Assembly (NCBI GenBank): GCA_017478625.1
Contig: JAFVDF010000009.1
Location: forward strand, 1 to 64,000
Length of the DNA stretch: 64,000 bases
Reading direction: 5' to 3'
DNA from: Alloprevotella sp.
Lineage (GTDB): Bacteria > Bacteroidota > Bacteroidia > Bacteroidales > Bacteroidaceae
Shown: positions 1 to 6,630 of the stretch, piece after piece
Layout of the letters: every line of letters begins with the position of its first letter
Position numbering within the stretch: the first letter of the stretch is position 1
Made by a program: the position numbers and the translations under genes
Notes under the pieces: generated by a model
What the model was told of the DNA's origin: nothing
The model's input: the letters and a program-made list of their open reading frames with translations, nothing else
Database searches by the model: none

Positions 1-717
1 GATGGCTACAAGGTGGCACGACTTCACCATGTGAATCATCGTGTAGATTTCGTTGATTTCCATGAGTGGTTTCAGGTCAACACTGTGTTCACGAAGCAGA
101 CCATCAAGCATTGTGCGGGCATTCATACCCTTGGCAGGAACAGCTGTAAGAAAAGCCTTCAGTTGACTGAGCTTCACCTCACCGCACTTTGCCAATGGGT
201 GTTCCTCGGCTATAACGGCACATAAGCGTGACTCGAAGAGAGGTATTTCCTCCAGCAACGGCTCGTTCTCCAGAAGATTATAGGTCAGCGCAAAGTCTAT
301 CTCACGGTTATGCAGTAGCGAAATCAGTTCGTCGGCACGTTCAAAGTGAACATCAAACTGGATGTCGGGGTATTGCGGACAGAACCGCTGCATCGTCTTG
401 GTAAGTAGCACGGACAGACCGTATGTTGTGCCGATACGGAGTCTTCCCGTTTTCAGTCCTTCCATATCGTGAAGTTGCTGCCTGCCTTGCTCGGCATACT
501 CCAATGTCTGACGGGCAAACGGCAGGAACTGGCGACCTGCCTCGGTCAGCGACACCTTCTTTCCGATGCGCTCGAAGAGTTGTACTCCGAGGTCATCTTC
601 CAATTGTTTGATCTGTTGCGAAAGCGTACTTTGTACCACAAAGCATTCCTGGGCTGCGTTGGAGAAGTTCTCTGCTTCAGCAGCTTTTACAAAGTATTTC
701 AATTGTCTCAATTCCAT
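1..717 (-). CDS. LysR-family transcriptional regulator (3' end cut by window edge)
   Basis: The reverse strand is open from an ATG at 717 to the left edge, giving the first 239 residues of a typical LysR regulator of about 300. The N-terminus (MELRQLKYFVKAAEAENFS) carries the family's winged helix-turn-helix, including TLSQQIKQLEDDLGVQLFER at about residues 31-50, and from about residue 90 the sequence follows the periplasmic-binding-protein-like effector domain of the CynR/OxyR type. It is transcribed divergently from the FrnE-like gene at 835, with about 117 bases between them, so by the usual LysR logic it probably controls that gene and itself. The effector is unknown. The C-terminus lies outside the window. 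Confidence 0.93.
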   Translation of the reverse strand, partial: MELRQLKYFVKAAEAENFSNAAQECFVVQSTLSQQIKQLEDDLGVQLFERIGKKVSLTEAGRQFLPFARQTLEYAEQGRQQLHDMEGLKTGRLRIGTTYGLSVLLTKTMQRFCPQYPDIQFDVHFERADELISLLHNREIDFALTYNLLENEPLLEEIPLFESRLCAVIAEEHPLAKCGEVKLSQLKAFLTAVPAKGMNARTMLDGLLREHSVDLKPLMEINEIYTMIHMVKSCHLVAI

Positions 718-834
718 GCCATATCGTTTATATCGATAAATCTTATCGAATCATTCACGAGTGTAAATATACGAAGCTTCCTTGAAAGTGAGTAATTTTG
801 CAACGTAAAATTTAAAGAAAAGGAGATTAAGACA

Positions 835-1536
835 ATGAAAATCGTTTATTGGAGTGACTATGCTTGCCCTTACTGCTACATCGGCGAGACACGTTTGAAG
901 AAAGCCATCAAGGAACTGGGACTGGAAAATGAGGTAGAAATCGAGACACGTGCCTTCGAGCTTGACCCCGATGCGCCCAAGACGGTGGAGACCATCACCG
1001 TTGACCGCTTTGCCAAGAAGTACCGTCTCTCGAAAGAGGAAGCCCAGCAGCGGATTGACCACATCTCACAGCTTGGCATTAATGAAGGGATCAACTTCCG
1101 TTATGCCACCACACTCTACACCAACACCCGTGATGCCCACCGTCTGACGAAGTTGGCCCAGACGAAGCACGACCCTCTGTTGGAAGACCATATGAGTGAA
1201 TTGCTGTTTGATGCCTACTTCACTCGTAATGAGAAACTATCCGACCACGACGTACTGCTTCGTGTGGCTCGTAAGGCAGGACTTGACGAAACGGAGGTAG
1301 AGAATGTATTGGAGTCGAACCAGTTTGACGAAGAAGTACGCTTCGACGAGCACGAGGCCATGATGCGGGGAGTGCATGGCGTGCCTTACTTCATGTTCAA
1401 CGGTAAGTTCGTGATTCCCGGTGCCTTGTCTGTCAAGGCTTTCAAACATACGTTGGAAAAGGCACTTAAAGACCTGCAGGAGAATACAGTCAATGAAGAT
1501 GCCCATCAGTGTGGACCGGAGGGGTGCAGGATATGA
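835..1536 (+). CDS. DsbA-family oxidoreductase, FrnE type
   Basis: The 233-residue protein has a thioredoxin-fold DsbA/FrnE domain. The redox motif CPYC is at residues 11-14 (DYACPYCYIGE), a conserved cis-proline region sits near GVPYFMFNGK, and a second cysteine pair is at the extreme C-terminus (QCGPEGCRI). There is no signal peptide, so the protein is probably cytoplasmic, as FrnE proteins are; these act as thiol-disulphide isomerases in oxidative stress. The start is supported by a purine-rich stretch (aaggaga) just upstream. The gene is divergent from a LysR regulator and overlaps the next hydrolase gene by four bases, so the two are co-translated. Confidence 0.93.
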   Translation: MKIVYWSDYACPYCYIGETRLKKAIKELGLENEVEIETRAFELDPDAPKTVETITVDRFAKKYRLSKEEAQQRIDHISQLGINEGINFRYATTLYTNTRDAHRLTKLAQTKHDPLLEDHMSELLFDAYFTRNEKLSDHDVLLRVARKAGLDETEVENVLESNQFDEEVRFDEHEAMMRGVHGVPYFMFNGKFVIPGALSVKAFKHTLEKALKDLQENTVNEDAHQCGPEGCRI

Positions 1537-2159
1537 TTCGTCGCATCGTAGTCAAGGATGTATTCGCCGTCAACTGCTATTTCTACGTTGACGACGAGAC
1601 GCAGCACGGATTTCTCATCGACCCAGGTGCACAGGCCGATCGCATTCTTCAACTGATTGCAGAGAACGATTGGACGATAGAGCGCATTCTGCTCACTCAT
1701 GGGCACTTCGACCACACAGGAGCAGTAGAAAAGATTTCCAATACGTTAGACATTCCTTACTGCATCCACAGAGCTGGCGAAAGGTATATGACGGACACGC
1801 GGTGGAACCTTAGCGCCTATTGTGGAAGAAGCGTCGTTCTTAATGAGGCCCATTATTTCGATGATGGAGATGTCGTCCGATTAGAAGCTAATCATACTCA
1901 CACCTTGAAGGTAATTCACACGCCTGGTCACACTCCAGACAGTGTAACTTTCTACAGCCAGAAGGATAAAGTAGCATTTGTCGGTGACACCATTTTCCGC
2001 AACAGCCCTGGTTCTACTCAGTATATTGGAGGAAATGAAGTGCTGCTTTATAACAGCATCATAGGCAGAATCCTCACTCTGCCAGAAGAAACTATTCTCT
2101 ATTCTGGTCACACAGAACCAACTACTGTAGGCCAGGAGCGTCCAATGTATTGCGGGTAA
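1533..2159 (+). CDS. MBL-fold metallo-hydrolase (glyoxalase II-like)
   Basis: This 208-residue protein carries the metallo-beta-lactamase zinc motif HGHFDH at residues 56-61, a second histidine in HTPGHTPDSV and a third in YSGHTEPTT, an arrangement typical of hydroxyacylglutathione hydrolase-like thioesterases. I place the start at the ATG at 1533, which overlaps the stop of the FrnE gene as ATGA, rather than at an upstream in-frame codon, because the family begins close to this point. The coupling suggests a role in the same thiol or oxidative-stress response, but the substrate is not known. Confidence 0.9.
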   Translation: MIRRIVVKDVFAVNCYFYVDDETQHGFLIDPGAQADRILQLIAENDWTIERILLTHGHFDHTGAVEKISNTLDIPYCIHRAGERYMTDTRWNLSAYCGRSVVLNEAHYFDDGDVVRLEANHTHTLKVIHTPGHTPDSVTFYSQKDKVAFVGDTIFRNSPGSTQYIGGNEVLLYNSIIGRILTLPEETILYSGHTEPTTVGQERPMYCG

Positions 2160-2200
2160 GCATTGACTTATGCAAATCCTTCAAAGTTAAATAACGATGT

Positions 2201-2246
2201 ATTGAACGGTAAAGCGAGGCCAAACGGCTTCGCTTTACCGTTCAAT
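2201..2246. repeat. 46 bp inverted repeat (hairpin) after the MBL gene
   Basis: Two 21-base arms (ATTGAACGGTAAAGCGAGGCC and its complement with one mismatch) flank an AAAC loop. It lies 41 bases after the hydrolase stop and could end that transcript, but there is no run of T on either side. It also marks the left border of the accessory island. Confidence 0.6.
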
Positions 2247-2390
2247 GGTTGCGACTGAACTTCCTTTGTTCAAGCGCATCCGAAATGATGCCTTGGAACT
2301 GCCTACCGAGGCTGTCGCCCATAAATTCCTTGATATTCATGACCGACATATAGTATTTGCGACTGAACCAGTGGCGTTCTTTGCGTTTTA
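2242..2390 (-). pseudogene. C-terminal remnant of an unidentified gene
   Basis: The reverse strand is open for 49 codons and reads like real protein (RKERHWFSRKYYMSVMNIK, then EFMGDSLGRQFQGIISDALE) up to a stop at 2242-2244. The only ATG codons are internal (first about 33 codons before the stop). On its 5' side the reading frame runs straight into the 34 bp array element at 2385. I read it as the 3' end of a gene whose front was removed when the element or its cassette arrived. The family is not recognised. It could also be chance coding potential. Confidence 0.35.
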
Positions 2391-2418
2391 ATCAGCTAAA
2401 TTATTTTATGCTTAAAAC
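2385..2418. repeat. Array element copy 1 (34 bp, inverted ends)
   Basis: Leftmost copy of the spacer element of the small-gene array. The ends are GTTTTAA and TTAAAAC and the centre is TA-rich (TAAATTATTTTA). It lies after the 3' end of the minus-strand gene at 2483-2791. One base is missing in the centre relative to copies 2 and 3. Confidence 0.85.
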
Positions 2419-2482
2419 ACAAGATTGCAGTAAAAGTAAAGAGGGTACATAATATTATGCATCCTCTTTACTTTTTACTTCC

Positions 2483-2791
2483 TTAATAATTATTTATCTC
2501 ATCAAGAGAATCGTATGAAAAATGTTTGCCGTGCCATATATCCAAGAAAAAAATGATAATCCTTTGCACTTCTGGAATTGATTTATCTATCAATTTTCCT
2601 GATAATTCTTTTCGTTTCTCTGCCGCAATAAATGAGTCTGTAAGTCTTAACCAAAAAAAATTATTTGCACAAAGCTCGTATAGTTCTCGTTCTCCTTCCC
2701 ACCATATCCTTTTTGTTGCATCAATTTTGGTAGGAGGAGTATCTTCTTGATTGAAATATTTGAAATGTTTTAATAATTCCTCTCGATTCAT
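2483..2791 (-). CDS. Small array protein A, related to protein at 3182
   Basis: A 102-residue soluble protein, start ATG at 2791, no signal peptide or membrane segment. Its N-terminus (MNREELLKHFKYFNQED, then IWWEGER) aligns with that of the neighbouring array gene at 3182-3484 (MKSDLLQFCRYYKGED, then IWWMLER). The shared pattern is LL-x3-[KR]-Y-[FY]-x2-ED-x2-P ... IWW-x2-ER. I recognise this pattern only as one seen in small hypothetical proteins of gut Bacteroidales, not as a family with known function. The ATG overlaps the TGA that closes a copied transmembrane-helix tail (see 2790-2832). An immunity or antitoxin-like role is inference from context. Confidence 0.75.
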   Translation of the reverse strand: MNREELLKHFKYFNQEDTPPTKIDATKRIWWEGERELYELCANNFFWLRLTDSFIAAEKRKELSGKLIDKSIPEVQRIIIFFLDIWHGKHFSYDSLDEINNY

Positions 2792-2832
2792 ACGCGCCAC
2801 AAGATAAACATAACAACATTTACAATGGTTAT
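2790..2832 (-). repeat. Copied 3' tail of a membrane-protein gene, before gene A
   Basis: Read on the minus strand, this stretch encodes ITIVNVVMFILWRV followed by TGA overlapping the ATG of gene A. It closely matches the C-terminus of the complete gene at 4304-4588 (ITVVNVVMFILWCIV, same ATGA overlap). Only these last 14-15 codons are present; the 35 bp array element abuts directly on the 5' side. Confidence 0.8.
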
Positions 2833-2867
2833 GTTTTAATCATTTAAATATATTTTATGCTTAAAAC
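2833..2867. repeat. Array element copy 2 (35 bp)
   Basis: GTTTTAA...TTAAAAC with the central AAATATATTTTA. It sits directly 5' of the copied tail that precedes gene A and directly 3' of the candidate RNA gene. Confidence 0.88.
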
Positions 2868-2877
2868 TCAATTCGTC

Positions 2878-2987
2878 ATATAAGAACAAGAGGGAAGAAC
2901 CTGTGCGTTCTTACCCCTCTCTAAATGTAAATCTTTCCACAGGGTGCCTTGGCGCATCCGAGCTACTCCCCGTTTTATCTACACTCT
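2878..2987 (-). ncRNA. Candidate small structured RNA of about 110 nt inside the array
   Basis: This array interval holds no open frame, but on the minus strand it has every part of an RNA gene. There is a Bacteroidota promoter (TATCTTTG at 2992-2999 with TTG 21 bases upstream at 3021-3023). An eight-pair helix joins GUGUAGAU (2977-2984) to AUUUACAU (2925-2932) and encloses a GC-rich core containing GUAGCUCGGAUGCGCC. A strong hairpin at 2889-2920 (AGAGGG/CCCUCU with AAGAAC/GUUCUU) is followed by UUGUUCUU as terminator. I cannot assign it to a known family. It could be a regulatory RNA, an RNA antitoxin or a leader, and no gene follows it in the same transcript before the terminator. Confidence 0.6.
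2889..2920 (-). terminator. Terminator of the array RNA
   Basis: Hairpin with AGAGGG and AAGAAC arms around CTGTGC. On the minus strand it is followed by TTGTTCTT. It closes the transcript that starts at about 2985. Confidence 0.65.
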
Positions 2988-2991
2988 GACG

Positions 2992-3023
2992 CAAAGATAA
3001 AAATTATGCCTAAAATGGAACAA
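2992..3023 (-). promoter_or_regulatory. Promoter of the array RNA
   Basis: On the minus strand TTG (3021-3023), 21 bases, then TATCTTTG (2992-2999) match the primary sigma consensus of Bacteroidota (TTG...TAnnTTTG). Confidence 0.65.
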
Positions 3024-3109
3024 GAAAAACTGTATAAATTTTATCCCGGCCCGAAAAATCTATTTACCAAAGTGTTTACAGGTCGCAAACTGTCATACAC
3101 CCCTATTCG

Positions 3110-3144
3110 GTTTTAATCCGCTAAATATATTTTATGCTTAAAAC
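3110..3144. repeat. Array element copy 3 (35 bp)
   Basis: GTTTTAA...TTAAAAC, the cleanest copy together with copy 2. It lies 37 bases after the stop of gene B and before the RNA interval. Confidence 0.88.
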
Positions 3145-3181
3145 AAATCAATGGTAAATGGTATGTCGAATTATAGGAAAT

Positions 3182-3484
3182 TTAGAAAGCAATAGATATA
3201 GATGTAGATTTATCCGCTATATATCCTGCGTTCCATTTGCCTTGTTCGTACAAGGTCTTGGCACGATACAATGCTTCACTCCAATTTGTATTCCATCCCG
3301 AGTCTGATTGCCAAATGCGTTCTCTGATATAGTTTATCATTGTGGGAGATAAGTCTTTATTTGTCTTATCTCCTGCATTAACAGCATATCTCTCTAACAT
3401 CCACCAAATAGAGCGACCATCTTCAAAAGGGGATTTATCCTCGCCTTTATAGTATCGACAGAACTGCAACAAATCACTTTTCAT
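3182..3484 (-). CDS. Small array protein B, paralogue of protein at 2483
   Basis: A 100-residue soluble protein starting at ATG 3484. Its first half (MKSDLLQFCRYYKGEDKSP, then SIWWMLER) aligns with array protein A, while the second half (SDSGWNTNWSEALYRAKTLY) differs. Divergent paralogues side by side in an array of single-gene units are what repeated capture or duplication of immunity-like genes would give, but no function is known to me. The ATG overlaps the TGA of a second copied membrane-helix tail (3483-3526). Confidence 0.75.
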   Translation of the reverse strand: MKSDLLQFCRYYKGEDKSPFEDGRSIWWMLERYAVNAGDKTNKDLSPTMINYIRERIWQSDSGWNTNWSEALYRAKTLYEQGKWNAGYIADKSTSISIAF

Positions 3485-3526
3485 ACCCACCACAATATAA
3501 ACATAGCAACATTTACAACGGTTATC
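3483..3526 (-). repeat. Copied 3' tail of a membrane-protein gene, before gene B
   Basis: On the minus strand this encodes ITVVNVAMFILWWV and TGA overlapping the next ATG, matching the tail before gene A and the C-terminus of the full gene at 4304-4588. Codon changes are mostly silent or conservative, so it was copied as coding sequence. Array element copy 4 abuts its 5' side. Confidence 0.8.
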
Positions 3527-3559
3527 GTTTTAATCTGCTAAATATACTTTATGGTTAAA
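3527..3559. repeat. Array element copy 4 (one end decayed)
   Basis: GTTTTAATCTGCTAAATATA then ACTTTATGGTTAAA. The right end reads GGTTAAAT instead of CTTAAAAC. It overlaps the stop codon of the antitoxin gene at 3555, so the element supplies the end of that reading frame. Confidence 0.8.
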
Positions 3560-3833
3560 TTTCTGTCTTTGGATTTATTTTCCACAAATCATATTGGTTC
3601 TGTAAATTCAGCCAATTTGACGCTGGTGTGCCAAGCGCCTCTTCCAACTTAATGGCAAACTCGGTAGAGATACTTCGCTTCCCGCTTAGTATCAAGCTCA
3701 AAGCCGTTTTATCAACACCGATTGATTCGGCAAACTCTGTCTGTCTAAGCCCTCTTGCTCGTAGTTCGCTTTTGAGGATAGCCCCAGGAGGTAAAACCTC
3801 GTAGGGGCGTTTGTTCTCATTTCTTGTTTCCAT
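3555..3833 (-). CDS. Orphan HigA-family (XRE) antitoxin
   Basis: A 92-residue helix-turn-helix protein of the HigA/VapI addiction-module family: after PPGAILKSELRARGLRQ the HTH runs through TEFAESIGVDKTALSLILSG and ends in KRSISTEFAIKLEEALGTP. Such proteins repress their own operon and neutralise a HigB/RelE-type RNase. No toxin gene is adjacent: the units on both sides encode unrelated proteins, so it is an orphan antitoxin occupying one array unit. The start is the ATG at 3833. Its stop lies inside array element 4. Family assignment is firm; that it guards against an unlinked toxin is inference. Confidence 0.88.
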   Translation of the reverse strand: METRNENKRPYEVLPPGAILKSELRARGLRQTEFAESIGVDKTALSLILSGKRSISTEFAIKLEEALGTPASNWLNLQNQYDLWKINPKTEI

Positions 3834-3850
3834 AATGCGTGTCGTCTAAT

Positions 3851-3885
3851 ATTTTAATCCACTAAATATACTTAATGTTTAAAAC
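3851..3885. repeat. Array element copy 5
   Basis: ATTTTAATCCACTAAATATA then ACTTAATGTTTAAAAC, with the first base and several centre bases changed. It lies upstream of the antitoxin gene. No membrane-tail copy follows it, unlike copies 2 and 4. Confidence 0.8.
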
Positions 3886-3927
3886 AAAATGGCAAATTAA
3901 TCATTGAATGCCATGTTGACAAATAAA

Positions 3928-3956
3928 GAGGACATTAGCCCTCTTTATTTTTTGCT
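3928..3956 (-). terminator. Terminator-like hairpin after gene D
   Basis: AAAGAGGaCATTAGCCCTCTTTATTTTTT contains AAAGAGG/CCTCTTT arms. It overlaps the stop region of the minus-strand gene at 3945 and can act in either direction, with a T run on the plus side and a shorter one on the minus side. Confidence 0.45.
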
Positions 3957-4307
3957 AACCCTATCAGCACAAGAATGCGCTAATAATGCGTCACCCTGAA
4001 AGAATGAAGAATGGATGGAACAAGCACCACCCGATTGTTCATGAACACAGCCATCACAAATGCGCTTTGGCGCATTTTCCCAATCAATCCGAGTGTTCTT
4101 ATTCCATCTATCCCACCACGCACGGTCATGGCCTTCGAAACTTGGGTCATCATAGAAATGGAAGGCATCCTTATCACTCCAATTAGCACAAGAACTGGTA
4201 TTCTTGAACTTCTTACGTTCGGAATTTGGGTGATCAAGATTACAACTGTCTTCTTGGCTGTAGTAGAATCTACAGCGGCCACATATTTGACTCAAATCCA
4301 CACTCAT
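3945..4307 (-). CDS. Cysteine-rich small array protein D
   Basis: A 120-residue soluble protein starting at ATG 4307, coupled to the preceding gene through an ATGA overlap. It has two cysteine clusters, ICGRCRFYY with a following C near residue 28 and ICDGCVHEQSGGACSIH near residues 88-104, each suggestive of a small zinc-binding site. The aromatic, acidic middle contains AWWDRWNKNTRIDWENAP. I do not recognise the family. It is in an operon with the membrane-tailed protein at 4304-4588. A longer frame upstream exists but would lie inside that gene. Confidence 0.72.
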   Translation of the reverse strand: MSVDLSQICGRCRFYYSQEDSCNLDHPNSERKKFKNTSSCANWSDKDAFHFYDDPSFEGHDRAWWDRWNKNTRIDWENAPKRICDGCVHEQSGGACSIHSSFFQGDALLAHSCADRVSKK

Positions 4308-4588
4308 ACGATGCACCACAAAATAAACATAACAACATTTACAACGGTTATCACACCGGAAACGGCGGTAACAAGCCACGGCCACTGCTGACCTTGCATA
4401 TAATTAGCAAGGCAGTTACAGCCCTCAAAAGTAAGCTCTGCGTCCTCGGGAATATGCCCCTCTGACCAAGCCACCTTAATAAGTCCTTCGCGCTCCAAGA
4501 GCGAACAACAAGTCGTAGCCTGCTGCAAGTCGCCAAGCCATACGCTATACAGCGCGAACATCTTTTTACGGTAGTTACTGAATAACAT
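4304..4588 (-). CDS. Small protein with C-terminal transmembrane helix (array gene E)
   Basis: A 94-residue protein from ATG 4588. The soluble N-terminal part (LGDLQQATTCCSLLEREGLI, EDAELTFEGCNCLANYM) is followed by a hydrophobic segment from about residue 68 to the end (WPWLVTAVSGVITVVNVVMF...), probably a single tail-anchored helix. The last 15 codons are the source-like version of the copied tails in front of genes A and B. Its TGA overlaps the ATG of gene D. Function is unknown; a membrane-anchored partner for the gene downstream is a reasonable guess. In this island it is the only complete copy. Confidence 0.68.
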   Translation of the reverse strand: MLFSNYRKKMFALYSVWLGDLQQATTCCSLLEREGLIKVAWSEGHIPEDAELTFEGCNCLANYMQGQQWPWLVTAVSGVITVVNVVMFILWCIV

Positions 4589-4598
4589 AAGCACAAAA

Positions 4599-4820
4599 TT
4601 AAAGATTATTATTCAAACCGCGTGCCCGCCGAGGATTTTTCGGATACTTGCAACAAAAGGGTTCGCGCCAAATGGCGCATTTCTGATTCTTGTACCGAGG
4701 CCCTCCGATACATTCATAAGGATACCCCCCTGTGCTACCTGAACCAGTCGTACACAGCAGACAGGTTTGTAAAATAGCAATACGGACGCGCCTTAATATA
4801 TGGCCGAAAAATCCAAACCA
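4599..4820 (-). pseudogene. ATG-less reading frame, probable gene remnant
   Basis: The minus strand is open for 73 codons between stops and looks coding: TGSGSTGGYPYECIGGP, RYKNQKCAIWREPFCCKYP, with five cysteines. There is no ATG, GTG or TTG in frame near the front, so the start seems lost. The stop is five bases upstream of the frame of gene E, suggesting it once formed an operon with it. The family is not recognised. Confidence 0.4.
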
Positions 4821-5099
4821 CTATAGCCTAATGACGAACCTATTTTGCCGAGACGGGCTATCTTGTCTTGGGTTTGGGAAAATACTCGCAACCAGCAAAT
4901 TACCTTATTGAGTACTGAAATTACATAATCGGATTTTGAAATTCAATAATACAATCTACCAATTCCATTATCCGATTTTTCTAACCCATTATACTATTTG
5001 AGACAACATCAGAAACAGGCTTCAAAGAGAATCTGCCACACAAGAATTGAAACTTGGGGAGAAAAGGTTTCCGGAAAACAAATCCTGTAATAAGTGACT
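4821..5099. other. Non-coding stretch in the island
   Basis: I see no credible gene here. It contains two copies of an ATAATCGGATTTT/ATTATCCGATTTTT motif at about 4926-4939 and 4967-4981; the same motif recurs near 44365. A 61-residue frame crossing into the small membrane-protein gene at 5100 is probably a shadow. Confidence 0.5.
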
Positions 5100-5273
5100 T
5101 TATCGAGGAATACCTGCCACAACCAACATAACCGCAAAGGCCAAGAAAGAAGTAAATCCTGACCATATTAAATTTCCATAAGCCCCTAAAAACGCACTTA
5201 TTACAAAAACGGAAAATGCTACCACGAAAATCAATAGCGAGACGAGGGCCAATATGTTTTTAATCCTTTTCAC
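5100..5273 (-). CDS. Small two-helix membrane protein
   Basis: About 57 residues from a GTG at 5273: a basic start (KRIKN) and two hydrophobic helices (LALVSLLIFVVAFSVFVISA and WSGFTSFLAFAVMLVVAG). No ATG is available; an in-frame GTG at 5339 would add 22 residues, but the shorter form gives a more usual basic N-terminus. A promoter-like TTTG-22-TATATTTA stretch lies just upstream on the minus strand. It may be the right-most member of the island. Function unknown. Confidence 0.45.
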   Translation of the reverse strand: MKRIKNILALVSLLIFVVAFSVFVISAFLGAYGNLIWSGFTSFLAFAVMLVVAGIPR

Positions 5274-5423
5274 AATGTAAATATATATCGAAAAAATCGA
5301 ACTCAATATCAAACTTGTATCATTAAAACTGCCGGGCACTATTTTTCCCGAACCCAGTCTGTCGGAGAATTACACAAAACCCATACAGAGTAGCTCTGTA
5401 GAAAGTATGTTTCTTTCCCCACA

Positions 5424-5459
5424 AAAAAAGGAGACTGCCACCAGACAGTCTCCTTTTTA
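5424..5459. terminator. Bidirectional terminator after gapA
   Basis: GGAGACTG and CAGTCTCC arms with A7 on one side and T5 on the other, located 20 bases after the gapA stop on the minus strand. It separates gapA from the accessory island. Confidence 0.85.
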
Positions 5460-5478
5460 TAATAAAATACAGAAGGTA

Positions 5479-6546
5479 TTACTTCAGTTCTGCAAGATAT
5501 TTAATGGTACGAACCATCTGAGATGTGTAAGAGTTCTCATTGTCATACCAAGAAACAACCTGTACCTGGAAAGTGTCATCATCAACCTTGCTAACCATAG
5601 TCTGGGTAGCGTCAAAGAGTGAACCGAACTTCATACCGATGATGTCGCTAGAAACGATCTGGTCTTCCGTGTAACCGAAAGATTCAGTAACGGCTGCTTT
5701 CATAGCAGCGTTGATACCTTCAACGGTAACGTCCTTTGCCTTTACAACAGCCACGAGAATAGTCGTAGAACCCGTGGGAGTTGGAACGCGCTGAGCAGAA
5801 CCAATCAGTTTGCCGTTGAGTTCGGGGATAACGAGACCGATAGCTTTAGCAGCACCAGTAGAATTGGGCACGATATTGCAAGCGCCTGCACGACTACGAC
5901 GAAGATCGCCCTTACGCTGTGGGCCATCGAGAATCATCTGGTCGCCCGTATAAGCGTGGATAGTGGACATGATACCGCTGGCGATAGGAGCATAGTTGTT
6001 CAGAGCTGCTGCCATAGGAGCAAGACAGTTTGTGGTGCAAGATGCTGCGGAGATGATGGTGTCTTCCGGAGTCAGCGTCTCGTGGTTTACATTGTAAACG
6101 ATGGTGGGAAGGTCATTGCCTGCAGGAGCAGAGATGACAACCTTCTTGGCACCAGCCTGAATATGAGCAGAAGCCTTTGCCTTAGAGGTGTAGAAACCTG
6201 TGCACTCGAGTACAACATCTACGCCGAGTTCGCCCCAAGGAAGTTCTGCAGCGTTAGGCTTTGCATAGATTGTGATTTCCTTACCGTCAACCGTAATAGA
6301 ACCTGGAGTAACAACCGTTTTGCCGTCTTCTGCAACAACTGCATCTTTGAATTCTACCGTATGTTTGCCTTCGCCAAATTTACCAGCGAAACCACCCTGA
6401 GCTGTATCATACTTCAGCAGGTGTGCAAGCATTTTCGGACTTGTCAGGTCGTTGATAGCCACAACTTCATAGCCTTCAGCCTCAAACATCTGACGGAAAG
6501 CGAGACGACCAATACGGCCGAAACCGTTAATAGCAACTTTTGTCAT
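5479..6546 (-). CDS. gapA: Glyceraldehyde-3-phosphate dehydrogenase, type I
   Basis: The cytoplasmic NAD-dependent glycolytic enzyme converts glyceraldehyde 3-phosphate, phosphate and NAD to 1,3-bisphosphoglycerate. The Rossmann start ([20 protein letters not shown]), the catalytic cysteine motif [18 protein letters not shown], the HAYTGDQ catalytic histidine region and the C-terminal [15 protein letters not shown] are all intact. At 355 residues it is slightly longer than the usual 335-340, with the extra residues in the [15 protein letters not shown] region of the N-terminal domain. It is a single-gene unit with its own TAATTTTG promoter and terminator, and codon use is strongly biased, as expected for a highly expressed gene. 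Confidence 0.97.
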   Translation of the reverse strand: MTKVAINGFGRIGRLAFRQMFEAEGYEVVAINDLTSPKMLAHLLKYDTAQGGFAGKFGEGKHTVEFKDAVVAEDGKTVVTPGSITVDGKEITIYAKPNAAELPWGELGVDVVLECTGFYTSKAKASAHIQAGAKKVVISAPAGNDLPTIVYNVNHETLTPEDTIISAASCTTNCLAPMAAALNNYAPIASGIMSTIHAYTGDQMILDGPQRKGDLRRSRAGACNIVPNSTGAAKAIGLVIPELNGKLIGSAQRVPTPTGSTTILVAVVKAKDVTVEGINAAMKAAVTESFGYTEDQIVSSDIIGMKFGSLFDATQTMVSKVDDDTFQVQVVSWYDNENSYTSQMVRTIKYLAELK

Positions 6547-6622
6547 AGTTCTAAATAATTTTTTTAGATGGTTTTATAATATAAAATACTCTTTTTCTTG
6601 AGCGTTCACTTTTTTCCGACCG

Positions 6623-6630
6623 CAAAATTA
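6623..6630 (-). promoter_or_regulatory. -7 box of the gapA promoter
   Basis: TAATTTTG on the minus strand, 77 bases before the gapA start, fits TAnnTTTG. A clear -33 TTTG at the right distance is not evident. Confidence 0.5.

Noticed and set aside
2385-3885. Classical integron attC sites
   Set aside because: The elements have inverted ends but do not carry the RYYYAAC/GTTRRRY core pair, are shorter than attC sites, and no integron integrase is present. I therefore call it cassette-like only.
5956-6558. 200-codon frame opposite gapA
   Set aside because: Antisense shadow of a strongly biased gene, with unlikely composition.
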